Notes under the pieces: generated by a model
What the model saw: the letters and a program-made list of their open reading frames with translations, nothing else
Databases searched by the model: none
What the model was told of the DNA's origin: nothing
Shown here: positions 35,401-45,492 of the stretch, piece after piece
Numbering within the stretch: position 1 is the first letter of the stretch
How the letters are laid out: every line of letters starts with the position of its first letter
Assembly: GCA_011503125.2 (NCBI GenBank)
Contig: WWBZ02000016.1
Location: 5,394,001-5,458,000 of the forward strand
Reading direction: 5' to 3'
Source: Botryosphaeria dothidea
Lineage: Eukaryota > Ascomycota > Dothideomycetes > Botryosphaeriales > Botryosphaeriaceae
DNA length: 64,000 bases
Position numbers and translations under genes: made by a program

Positions 35401-35950
35401 CAGGCTGAGTATCACGAGACACCTGCTCATGAGCCTTAGTTCGAGCGCATACATCGCAGTGAGACGATAGAGTTGTTTCAGGAGTAATAATTGCACCGGT
35501 TACTGCTTGCGGAAGTGATTTGATGACTTTTTCTCCTGCATGAGCAAAGATTTCATGCCATTGGTCCGCTGGAAGGTTCCGAGACGCAATACATGAGGAG
35601 ATAATTGACTTTGGATTGTCCAGAGCCTTGTTGAGTTCCACAAAGAGTTGGTTTTGATACCGAGTAACTTTGCAGACCGTGTTGTTGTTGAGGTTGTACA
35701 GCACTCCTCTGCCAGTGTCGAGATGTACGTCCTTATCCATGCACTTTGTAACTGACAAAAGGTTTGCCATGAATGAGGGAACGTATGCAACGTCGCGCAG
35801 GATAATCGTACGTGTTCCGGTTAAGGTTTGAGCCTTGATTGAGACTTCTCCAAACGATTTGATAGGAGTAGTAATGTTTCCACTGGTGATTGTGTTATCT
35901 GATGACGCATTGCGAGTCTTGGTGTATCGATGCTTCATATGTCTACCCAT
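32489..35950 (-). pseudogene. pol: copia-2 pol (integrase-RT-RNase H), 5'-truncated
   Basis: Read on the minus strand. 35950-34412 is a 512-codon open segment with integrase: WHEIFAH and HCDVCARTKAH (zinc element), FDLIHMAE, FRSDNET and PAQNGLSERLGG (D, D, E). A short broken linker follows. 33952-32783 is a 389-codon open reverse transcriptase with WVFKYKFDKNGY, LYGLKQSPALW and the intact catalytic FFFVDDVI. It runs into RNase H (DWKAIKQLTVTTSSTEAEL). One TAG at about 32780, at the same Gln codon as in copia-1, separates the last 72 codons (DIHHHWLRQETQLGN...), which end at TAA/TGA 32489. The protease active site is lost at the truncation. It is among the least mutated coding sequences in the window. 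Confidence 0.9.
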
Positions 35951-35955
35951 AATGC

Positions 35956-36340
35956 AGCAACCATCTCAGCCTAAGATGGTTGGCCGCTCCATATAAAAAC
36001 CTAACCCTACTTTCAGCTCGAGTAGGCTAAGATGGTTGGTGGTAGGAGGGCTGAGATAATTGGGGTTCCCGGGCGAAAATCGAGGATGCGACCGCGCGGA
36101 AAGGTGCGGGCGCGCGCGCGTACCCCGGATCCGACGAGAAAAGGCCGGATTCCGATAGTAGCGGTGATAATATCGAGTAGTTAGGGTTGGCGGTTTAGTA
36201 AGGGCGCTCGGCGCATAGGCCCGCCCGGCCTAAGGGTACGCGCAGCGGCGACGGCGGTTAGGGTTAGGCAAGTTCGCCGGGTACGTTAGAAGCGCTAGGA
36301 AGATAGTTAAGGGGGGGGGGGGGAAGGCCGCGGTAAGGGT
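35956..36340. other. GC-rich junction with telomere-like motifs and hairpins
   Basis: Holds three copies of a TAAGATGGTTGG-like motif, including an inverted pair (AACCATCT/AGATGGTT, 35960-35983), and short telomere-type strings: CTAACCCTA at 36001, TTAGGGTTGG at 36181 and TTAGGGTTAGG at 36258-36268. CpG-rich, including a CGCGCGCGCG run near 36110. A G12 run lies near 36311. No gene is recognised. It may be the 5' flank of the helicase gene below. Confidence 0.45.
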
Positions 36341-37859
36341 TGGACGCCGAGTTAGAAAGTTCGATCGAGAAGTAATCCGTTTAGCTAGCGTAGGCCGGGG
36401 TAGAAGTTAAGCGGTTAAAAGCGGTATCTAAGCCGGTTTAGGCCTAGAGGTAGAACGCGTTATAAAATTATTAGAAAAAGATTCGGGGGTAGGCGTGTCG
36501 ATACGAAGTAGGACGCGTCTATTAAACTACCGCTACCCCGTATAACCGGTAGACTAGTAGACCGGTAGATCGGTAGACCGATAGATCGATAGACCGATAA
36601 ATCGATAGACTAGTAAGATAGAAAATAGACGAAATAGCGAGAAAGCCTAAGGAGATAAAGTAGAAGGTAGTAGTTTAAATAATAATAACGACGTATAAAT
36701 AATAGGCGGCTAGCTAGCTATAGAGCTATTCGCGTACGTACCTAAGTTTAGAATTATCGTTTATAAAGATTACGGATTAGCCGTATTATTAGGGGAGGTA
36801 AACGCGTATTTACGAGGGCGAAACTATCGATTAGATACGTTTAGTAGGCGGAGTATCGTAGCCGCGGTAAAGAAGAGAAAGAAAGATTTAATACGCGATA
36901 GCGCGTAGTTAAAGGCGTAGTTCGAGACGCCGTTACGGCCGGTCCGGACGATTTAGTATTTATCGGTCTATAGCGATAGATTAGCGTACGAGTAGCTAGT
37001 AGATAGATAACGTAGCGGCGGTAGCGGTAGTAGTAGTAGCGATAGTAGCGGAAAGAGCGGTAAGTACGAATATATCGTTCGGACGGAGAAGAGAATATAG
37101 AAGTATTATCGTGGCGTATACGAATAGATAAATAAATAGCGTAAGAGCGGGTCGTTAGCGTAGAGGCGTAGGGCGTACGATATTGCTAGGCCGTAGCGGA
37201 TAGGCGTACGTTACTAGAGGTTTTTTAACCGCGGGCCTAGATAGAAGTATTTCGAGATATTAGAAGCCGGATAGTTATACGGCGAGAAGAAGTAGTAGTA
37301 GTAGTAGTAGTAAGAGTAAGAAATAGTAGTACCGATAACGGCTAGCTAGCGTATTTACTAATAGATCGAGGCGGAATTATAGTAGAAGAAGCGGCGGCGT
37401 AAGACGGTAGTATAGCCGTAGAAGAAATTAGAGGCTAACCCGTAGTTACGTAGAATCGGGTAGGCGGAATATTTAGCTAGGTTCGCTATAGAGAAATTAT
37501 AGTAGTACGCGAAGTTACTAGCGGAAGAGTAGAAGCGGTAGTAGTAAAAGTAGTAGAAGAAGAATAAGTAGAGAGGCGAGGGTAGAGAAGATAGTAGCCG
37601 GGTTAAGCGGGATAGGCGGCGAAGATAGTAGACCTAGGCGGAGATTTTAGCTATTATATACTAGAGTTTCGGCTAGATAATCGATAAGGCGTAGACGACG
37701 GTTTAGACGTCGGTTAATATCGAGGTTAGATTCGAGATAATCCGTAAGAAGAGTAACGTTAAGCCGGGATACTCGTTTAAGGCGCGTATAGGCGAGAATA
37801 CTAAGTAGCGGTATAAGTAGGCGTAGTAGCGGATTATCGGGTACGTTTTCTATACGTAC
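36341..37859 (+). pseudogene. telomere-linked RecQ-like helicase, segment 1 (N-terminal part), RIP-destroyed
   Basis: Near-total loss of CpA/TpG with CpG kept; no open frame. Around 36740-36900 the sequence reads, through stops, as a C2H2-like module (V-Y-K-D-Y-G, LGEVNAYLR, RRSIVAAVKK) in which the expected Cys and His are Tyr, as RIP would produce. Such a module heads many fungal TLH-type proteins. Trinucleotide tracts of AGTAGT at 37010-37045 and 37290-37310 reflect former CAG runs. The segment ends at the outer gypsy insertion, with target duplication CGTAC at 37855-37859. Continuity with 57425-54601 and 62733-64000 is inferred from target duplications (see findings). The start of the gene is not determined. 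Confidence 0.6.
36546..36612 (+). repeat. 10-bp tandem repeat (GACCGATAGATC-like)
   Basis: About six degenerate copies of a decamer alternating GACCGGTA, GATCGGTA and GATCGATA. The array lies inside the RIP-mutated helicase region. Confidence 0.6.
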
Positions 37860-38109
37860 TATTACGGTTTAAACTCTAAGAATACCTTAGATAGATTCTA
37901 CGGCGAGACCTTAGGTTAAGAGAACCCTAAAGCTTAATAAAGCTTAATAAGAAAACCCTATAACTCGCTACTAATAAAAGAGACTTTAGAGAGATATATA
38001 AGTAGCGCTATTTTACTTAAACCTTTCTTTCTTTTCTCTTTAGCTTAGTCTTCTCGTAGATAGTAATACTACTATATTTCCGCGAGTATACCGAATATAA
38101 GCTATTATA
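37860..38109 (+). repeat. 5' LTR of outer gypsy
   Basis: 250 bp. Its partner is the inverted LTR at 57426-57675, which is flanked by the same target duplication read on the other strand (GTACG). Confidence 0.93.
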
Positions 38110-38792
38110 TTAGACTAAGCTTATCTCCTTCCTCTATACGCTATAGCTCCTACGTAAGTACTACGTTCTTATTCTTCTTTCCTCTATACGCTATAGCTCT
38201 TACGTAAGTACTACGTTCTTATCCCCTTCCTCTATACGCTAGAGCTCCTACGTAAGTACGGCTTCTCTCTACTAAAGTTATTAAGAAGTTTAGAATAGTA
38301 GCTAGACTCGTTACTAGTTAACTATATCTAGGAAATCGTTTAAGAAGGTATTCGTATAGGTACTTAAGAAGGTTCCCGAAGGAAGTTCTTTAATAAAACG
38401 ACGGTATAGCGTTTAAGAAGGTACGAAGAAGTCCCTAAAAGAAGATCTAAAAGAAGATCTTAGAGAGGATACCTAAGAAGATATCTAAGAAGATATCTAA
38501 GAAGGTAACTAAGGAAGATATAGAACGATATCTAAGACTAAGGGGCTTCGGTAGCTACCGAGAATAACGAGTAAAGCCTACTATAGTAGCTCGTCTAACT
38601 ACTAGCTAGACCTACGTCCCTAAGAAAGAACGAACCTACGAAATAACTCGGCCTATTAGCTAAATATAGAGGAGACCGAGATTAACTCGAACTATAAATT
38701 GCTTAAGCTAATATAAAACTAAACGTCGACTATACTAACTATACTAAAGTAACGAAGTTCTTCGCGTTATATAACCGGTTAAGAGGGGAAGC
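37860..38792 (+). mobile_element. outer gypsy, part 1 (5' LTR, leader, start of gag)
   Basis: Begins with a 250-bp 5' LTR (37860-38109), a RIP-mutated version of the gypsy-3 LTR (TATTACGGTTTAAAC... for TGTTACGGTTTGAAC...). A leader of about 550 bp follows, then the first part of gag. It is preceded by target duplication CGTAC. The element is interrupted by gypsy-3 at GAAGC (38788-38792) and resumes at 44604. The leader has three tandem copies of a unit of about 55 bp (CCTCTATACGCTATAGCTC..., 38131-38265) and 15-bp AAGAAGATATCT repeats (38440-38530). Confidence 0.9.
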
Positions 38793-39042
38793 TGTTACGG
38801 TTTGAACCCTAAGGGTGCCTTGGATGGATCCTGCGGCGAGACCTTGGGTTGAGAGGACCCTGAAGCTCAACGAAGCTTAACAAGAAAACCCTGCAACTCG
38901 CTACCAGTAAAAGAGACTCTAGAGAGATATATAAGCAGCGCTATCTTGCTTAAACCTTTCTTCCTTTTCTCTTTAGCTTAGTCTTCTCGTAGATAGTAAT
39001 GCCACTGCATTTCCGCGAGTGCACCGGATGCAAGCCATCACA
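38793..39042 (+). repeat. 5' LTR of gypsy-3
   Basis: 250 bp, the reference LTR for this family: seven further LTR copies occur in the window, at 37860, 44349, 50911, 52509, 57426, 60775 and 62483. Confidence 0.95.
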
Positions 39043-39421
39043 TTAGACTAAGCTTATCCCCTTTCCTCTATACGCTATAGCTCCCACGTGAGCACTGCAT
39101 CCTCATTCCCCTTTCCTCCGTGCGCCAAAGCTCTCACGTGAGCACGGCTTCTCTTTATCTAAGTTACCTAAGTCACCTAAGGAATAGGATAGTGGCTAGG
39201 CTCGTTGCCAGTTAACTATACCTGGGAAATCGTTTAAGAAGGTGTCCGTATAGGCACTTAAGAAGGTTCCCGAAGGAAGCCCTTTAATAAAACGATAGCG
39301 TGGCGTTTGAGAAGGCACGAAGAAGTCCCTAAAAGAAGATCTAAAAGGGAGATCTTAGAGAGGGCACCTAAGAAGACACCCAAGGAGACGCTTAAGAAGA
39401 CACCCAAAGACGCGTCCTAAA

Positions 39422-40591
39422 ATGGACGACCAACTAATAGATGAACCGTAAGAGGCCCCGCAGCGCGAATAAGAGGACCCACCGCAATAGGCGAACCAAC
39501 TATTTACAATGGTTACTTAGCTATAGGCACGAATAGATAGCTAGGCTACTACACTAATAATAAGGCAGCCTAGCGTAGGAACAGCTACGTCCACCCCGAC
39601 GGCTTAAGTATAAACCCCACCAACCGCAATTGCTGAAGCGGTTACTCAAGCGCTTACGGCAAGTCAAAGGCCAAGAAAAATTCTACCCGAGCTAGCAGAA
39701 TTTAAAGGAGAACGAAAGGAGCTAGAAGCCTAGATTAATTAAGCAAATCAGAAACTTCGAATCGATTACGCAAGCTACCTAGAAACGACATAAGCAGCGT
39801 TGCTATTTAACCAGCTACGAGGAACCGCGCTTACCTACTTACAACCATGGTGGAGATCCTCAAGCCAGACGGCTACAACCTAGGACCTATTCGAACAGCT
39901 AAGGGCCGTATTTGGCGACCCATATCGCGAGGAAAAAGCACGTCGCGAGCTCCGAGCCCTACATCAAAAAGGTGGCCCCTTTAGAGAACACTTTATAAAG
40001 TTCCGCCACCTAATGCTTGAATCTGGCAAAAGTACTATATGGGACGATAAGCAAAAGAAAGACTCTCTTTGGGACTCAATTAGCTAGGAACTGAAAGACC
40101 GACTAGTTGGCAAGAGCTTAGAAGATCTTACGTTCCACGAATTTGCCAACTTGCTGGCTAGAACTAGTGACGATATAGAGGCTGTTAATAAGGCTAAGAA
40201 GTCAGTTATACGAAGTGGGTATCAAGGAAGGAGAAGCCCAAGTCCTCAAACCAATGAGAGATCTACTCGATCAATGACGACTACCAGACCTACTACGTAT
40301 CCAAAGCCTCTTCAAAACGACCAAATGGACTGGGAACCAATAGGCCCAGCCAAAGCCGCACTAACCCGGAGAGCTAAATGGGTAACTCAAGATGAGATCA
40401 ACCGACGTCGTCAGAACAGGCTTTGCACGCGTTGTGGTGCTTCAGGACACTGGAAGCATGCATGCCCTTATGCGCCTGCCCGTCGCCCAGCTCAAGCTGC
40501 TGGTATTAGACAGTCGGAGCAGGAAGTTCCTCCGCAATTAGAGGAGGACACTGAAGTGTTAGAGGTCAATAAGAATTCGGAAAAAGAGTAG
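39422..40591 (+). pseudogene. gag: gypsy-3 gag (few stops)
   Basis: ATG 39422 (MDDQLIDEP) starts the frame. The N-terminal 150 codons carry about 15 RIP stops at Gln/Trp codons. The gag core (LPELAEFKGERKELEA near 39680; LRAVFGDPYREEKARREL near 39900) precedes an open 146-codon run (40151-40591) that includes a tail rich in Arg/Pro/Thr and an intact zinc knuckle C-x2-C-x4-H-x4-C (CTRCGASGHWKHAC) at about 40423-40467. This is the only gypsy nucleocapsid knuckle in the window without a RIP hit. The frame ends TAG at 40589-40591; pol follows in another frame. Confidence 0.85.
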
Positions 40592-40593
40592 CT

Positions 40594-43500
40594 CCTAATA
40601 AAATTCGCCGTCAGGAGCGAAAGGAGTAAAGTAAGCTTCAAGCAGATTGGAAGCAATTCGAGAATAAGCATATGGAAAAACCACCTTTCTTAGTTTCAGT
40701 ACTTATCAATAAGGAGATCTCCACTCAAACCCTTATTGATTCTGGGTGCTTATCCTATGGCTTTATCGATGCTCGATTCGCTCGAAGACATAAACTCCAG
40801 CGTATCCCTATCCGACCAAGACAAATCTAGTCAGTTGATGCTATTACCGACTCCTGGATTACCGAAGTAGCAATTGCCGAGATCGATATCGGCGGACACT
40901 AAACGAAAAGAGCTTACTTCCATGTAGCTCTAAGGATTGAAGGCTATAAAGTTATTCTTGGCTTACCATGGTTAGTAAAAGAGAGAGCAGAACTAGATGC
41001 AGAAAAACAAATCCTTAGATTTAAGGACTCTGGCCTAGTAGTACAAAGCCAGAGAGAGAGAAAAGAACTCGACTATAGAAGGGTCGGAGCCGCTGGGTTC
41101 CGCCTTCTTACGAGGAAGAAACGACTCGGTTACCAGGTTTTCTCAGCAAGTCTAGCTGATATTAATAAAGCACTTGCTGAGAAGAAGCATACGGACCTAA
41201 GGACGAAACTACCAGCCTGGTTAGATAAACGGTTTCTCGACACCTTCGATAGAAGTAAGGCCGACAAGTTACCTCCACACCGACCTGGAATCGATCATCA
41301 GATTGAGCTTGAGAAAGATGAGAATGGGAGGATACCAGTGGCCCCATGGGGACCCTTATACAACATGTCCAGAGACGAACTACTAGTACTCCGGAAAACG
41401 CTTACAGAGCTACTCGATAAAGGCTTTATCCGTGTGAGCAATTCTCCAGCCGCAGCGCCAGTCCTCTTTGTAAAGAAACCAGGTAGAGGCTTACGATTCT
41501 GTTGTGACTACCGAGCCCTTAATCAACTTACACGGAAGGATCGATATCTACTACCTCTTATCCAGGAGACCCTTAACCGGATCAGTAAGGCAAGATGGTT
41601 TACGAAACTCGATGTAATCGCAGTATTCAATAAGATTCGGGTTAAACCAGGAGATGAATGGCTTACAGCCTTTCGAACCCGCTTTAGACTATTTAAGTGG
41701 CTTGTTACTCCCTTTGGACTAGCTAATGCACCAAGCACCTTTCAACGATATATCAACTGGACCCTACAGGACTTCCTGGACGACTTCGTATCGGCTTATG
41801 TCGATAATGTGCTTATTTTTACCGAGGGATCCCGTACCTAACACCGAGAGCACGTAACTAAGGTTCTCGAAAAGCTACAAGCAGCGGGACTACAGCTTAA
41901 TATCGATAAGTGCGAATTCGAGGTTCAGTTAACAAAGTATCTTGGATTTATTATCGAAGCTGGGAAAGGTATCCGCATGGACCCAGCTAAGGTAAAAGCT
42001 ATTTAGGAATGGGAAATACCAACTACAGTTAAAGGAGTGCTTGGATTCCTTAGCTTTGCGAACTTCTACCGGCGCTTTATTAATGAATACTCGAAGACTA
42101 CGGCTCCGTTACATGCACTTATAAAGAAAGACGTTCCGTTCTATTGAACAGAAGGAGCAGAAAGAGCGTTTCGAAAGCTAAAGAAGGCCTTTATCACGGC
42201 ACCAATCCTTGCCCAATTTGACCCGGACCGAAAGACAATCCTCGAGACTGACTCCTCAGGATACTGTATAGGAGGAATTTTATCCCAATACGATGACAAT
42301 GGAGTGCTCCGGCCAGTTGCCTACTTCTCAAAGAAGAACTCGCCAGTAGAGTGCAACTACGAGATCTACGATAAGGAGCTCCTTGCGATTATTAAGTGTC
42401 TTCAGCAGTGGGATGCAGAGCTACGAAGCGTAAAAGAATTTAAGATTGTTACGGACTATAAGAATCTCGAATACTTTACAACAGTCCGACGGCTCTCTGA
42501 GAGGCAAATGAGATGGCAGCTGATTCTGAGCCGATTTAACTTTACCATTGCTTACCGTCCAGGCAAGCTTGGGGCTCAGCCTGACGCACTTACACGAAGA
42601 GACCAAGACTTACCAGTATCTCAAGATGATGAGAGGCTTCAATATCGTGTCGCACGACTCTTAAGCCCAGATAAGGTTCAAGCCAACTGTTGGAGAGTTT
42701 TGGCAACACCAGTGCAAACAAGACGACAAGCTATAACCGAATAAGGAGCAGACGAACAAGCAGATGAACCAGCAGATGAACTAGTAGACGAACCATTAGA
42801 TAGATCTATAGACGAACCAGTATACGAACAAGGAGCAACGTCAATCGAAGACCATTTACGGCAGCTCTGGCAAGAGGCAAAAGCAGCGGATCCGGACCAT
42901 GGACGTCTTATAACAGCAGTAAGAGAGGGTAGAAGAACGCTACCAAACGATTTAGAAGAACTAGTTAAGCTCTTAATTGCTGATTGCTCCTTAAATAATC
43001 AAGGAGAGTTGCTGTTCCGCAGCAGACGTTGGGTACCAAACCACGAGCCTTTAAGAACCAAGCTGATCTAGACACTCCACGATTCAACAATGGTAGTTCA
43101 TCCTAGACGCACTGGAACAATAGCCCTTGTCGCAAGACAGTTCTTCTGGCCGAACTTCGTATCTAATATACGTAGATTCGTACGTAACTGTGACGTCTGC
43201 GGAAGGACTAGAGTCTAGAGAGACCGTAAATAAGGACTACTACGGCCGTTACTAGTACCAAACCGTTAGTAGAGAGAGATCTTAGTCGACTTTATTGGAC
43301 CGCTACCCGAGAGCCAAGGATGTCGGATGCTTATGGTTATTACTAATCGATTAGGTAAAGGAGTCATCCTTGAGGCCTGTAAGGATATTGAAGCAGAAAC
43401 AGTTGCTAGGATATTTATTCGCTGCTTCTACCGCCACCATGGAGTCCCAACCGCTATTGTCTCTGACCGGGGAAGCCAATTTGTTAGCCAGCTATGGAAG

Positions 43501-44361
43501 AGGGTTTGCCAATTACTTAGGATCGAAAGACGAATCTCAACAGCCTACCATCCAGAAACAGATGGATCAACGGAGCGTGCGAACACCGAGATAGAAAGGA
43601 AGCTCTGCCGGATGGTTAACTACGCGCAAGATAACTGGGTTAACTGGTTGCCAGCAACAGAGCTTGCTATAAATGGCCAAGAATCCTCATCGATAGGTGT
43701 TAGCCCCTTCTTCCTCTCTTATGGATACCACCTCGAGCCACTACAGTTATTCGAGGATCCTTAACTAGTCCCGAACCCTATATTACCAATACAAAAAGGA
43801 GAAGTAATCGTGGTAAAGATTAAAGAGATAACCGAATGGGCAGAAGCATTAATGGCGAACGCATAACAGGATTAGGAGACCCAAGCAAATCGACATAGGG
43901 ACCCATCACCAGCGTATAAAGTAGGGGATAAAGTCTGGCTGAATCTTAAGAATATACGAACGGACCGCCCAAGCCGGAAGCTTGATGATCGAGCAGCAAA
44001 GTTCACAGTTATCGAGGTCATTGGCCCTCATAGCTATAAACTAGACGTACCAACTGGGATACATAACGTCTTCAACGTCGATCTCTTACGCCCAGCTAGA
44101 ATAGATCCTTTACCAAGCCAAGAACAGGACGATTATTAACCACTAGCTATACTCGTTAATGGAGAAGAAGAATGGAGGGTTGAAGCTATCTTAGGTGAAA
44201 AACTGGGAAGACGGCCAGGCCAGCGGAAACGGCAGAAACTCTATTAAGTTAAGTGGAGAGGATACGCGCGGCCAACTTGGGAACTAGCAAGCGCTTTAGA
44301 AGACACTGAAGCCCTAGAGACCTACCTTCAAAGCCGGGAGGGGGGTAATGTTACGGTTTGA
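40594..44361 (+). pseudogene. pol: gypsy-3 pol (protease to chromodomain), about 15 stops
   Basis: The frame runs into the 3' LTR and ends at TGA 44359-44361. Protease keeps LIDSGC near 40735 and VILGLPWL near 40950. RT includes a 167-codon open run (41338-41841) with [15 protein letters not shown] and YVDN in place of YVDD near 41795, the same substitution as gypsy-1. RNase H includes an open run of 146 codons (42304-42744) with [10 protein letters not shown] and QPDALTRR. Integrase includes an open run of 145 codons (43327-43764) with VSDRGSQF and TDGSTERAN, preceded by CDVCGRTR and VDFIGPLP. A tail with chromodomain (about 44170-44330) reads VKWRGYARPTWE. A TGA near 42145 replaces Trp and is not a CpA-type change. 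Confidence 0.92.
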
Positions 44362-44598
44362 ACCCTAAGGGTGCCTTAGATGGATCCTGCGGCGAGACCT
44401 TGGGTTGAGAGGACCCTAAAGCTCAACGAAGCTTAACAAGAAAACCCTGCAACTCGCTACCAGTAAAAGGGACTCTAGAGAGATATATAAGCAGCGCTAT
44501 CTTGCTTAAACCTTTCTTCCTTTTCTCTTTAGCTTAGTCTTCTCGTAGATAGTAATGCCACTGCATTTCCGCGAGTGCACCGGATGCAAGCCATCATA
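44349..44598 (+). repeat. 3' LTR of gypsy-3
   Basis: 250 bp, almost identical to 38793-39042; the end CATCACA has become CATCATA. Confidence 0.95.
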
Positions 44599-45296
44599 GA
44601 AGCTGCCCGCTAACTATAGCCCTAGATTTAAGCGGTTACGATAATAAGTAATACTACGGTTACTAATCTTATTATATAGCTACGCCTATTCTTTAGCGAC
44701 TCGTATACTAAGAAGAAGGCCTAACGTAAGCTTTATTAACTCCGTTAAGCTAGTAAGTTCTTTATAGAGTACTTTACCGAGTACCGGAAGCTCCTACTAG
44801 AAGTAGAAGACACGGACTAGCTAAACGAAATTAAGAAGTTCTACCTTAAGGCTAGACTTAGTAGAAAGCTTTAATAATAAATAATCGGCCTTACGAAACC
44901 GGACTAGTAGTTCGAGAACTACTATATAGAGCTTAAGCGAGTAAGTAACTAGTTAGAAGCTTTTTAACTACGTACCTAGAAGTTTAGGAATAATCTCTAG
45001 AAGACGCCGGCAACTATAATAAAGACTACTACGTATCTAAAGCCTCCTTAAAACGACTAAATAGACTAGGAACTAACGGGCCTAGCTAAAGCCGTACTAA
45101 TCTAGAGAGCTAAATAGATAACTTAAGATAAGATTAACCGACGTCGTTAGAATAAGCTTTATACACGTTATAGTGCTTTAGGATACTAAAAGTATATATA
45201 TTCTTATACGCCTACCCGTCGCCTAGCTTAAGCTACTAGTATTAGATAGTTAGAGTAGAAAGTTCCTCCGTAATTAGAGGAGGATACTAAAGTATT
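44599..45296 (+). mobile_element. outer gypsy, part 2 (gag core and zinc knuckle)
   Basis: Resumes after gypsy-3. Up to about 45010 it matches the gag of gypsy-1 (2045-2440) better than that of gypsy-3. From about 45010 it matches gypsy-3 gag (40295 onward). It is dense in stops; zinc-knuckle cysteines and histidine read Tyr/Ser. It ends at the insertion of a deleted copia, with GTATT duplicated at 45292-45296 and 48329-48333. Confidence 0.85.
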
Positions 45297-45492
45297 TATT
45301 AGAAATATATAGGTACGTAGCGGTCTAAAATAAGATATTCGATTCTTTTTACCTACTAATCCAATATATAGAAGATATATACCTAGATTACGTGCTATAC
45401 TAAGCCTATTTAGAAACGCCCGGACTAGCTTACTTACTCCCCTATCTAGGATAGGTAAGTATCTAACGTAGAATAGGGCTATATTCTTAATA
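45297..45492 (-). repeat. LTR of copia-3 (3' in element orientation)
   Basis: 196 bp, matching 48133-48328 with a few differences. Confidence 0.92.

Larger units (their letters stand above)
32072..35955 (-). mobile_element. copia-2: 5'-truncated Ty1/copia element
   Basis: The minus-strand element has its 3' LTR at 32072-32207 (136 bp, TGTTGGAAAT...TTCCAACA), a purine tract, and the pol domains RNase H, RT and integrase up to about 35955. Homology to copia-1 then stops within the protease. Gag and the 5' LTR are missing and the right junction is not an LTR end, so a deletion or rearrangement removed them. Only a few stops occur. Confidence 0.9.
38793..44598 (+). mobile_element. gypsy-3: best preserved chromodomain gypsy element
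   Basis: Full-length, 5,806 bp, with 250-bp LTRs (TGTTACGG...CATCACA) and a perfect target duplication GAAGC at 38788-38792 and 44599-44603. It is nested in gag of the outer gypsy, a member of the same LTR family. It has far fewer C-to-T changes than its host element, so it inserted after most of the host's RIP damage. Gag and pol still hold stops. Confidence 0.96.

Noticed and set aside
36486..36539. tRNA-like hairpin with GGGGTAG/CTACCCC ends
   Set aside because: Only 54 nt, no normal T-arm, and in a saturated RIP region; probably chance or a remnant.
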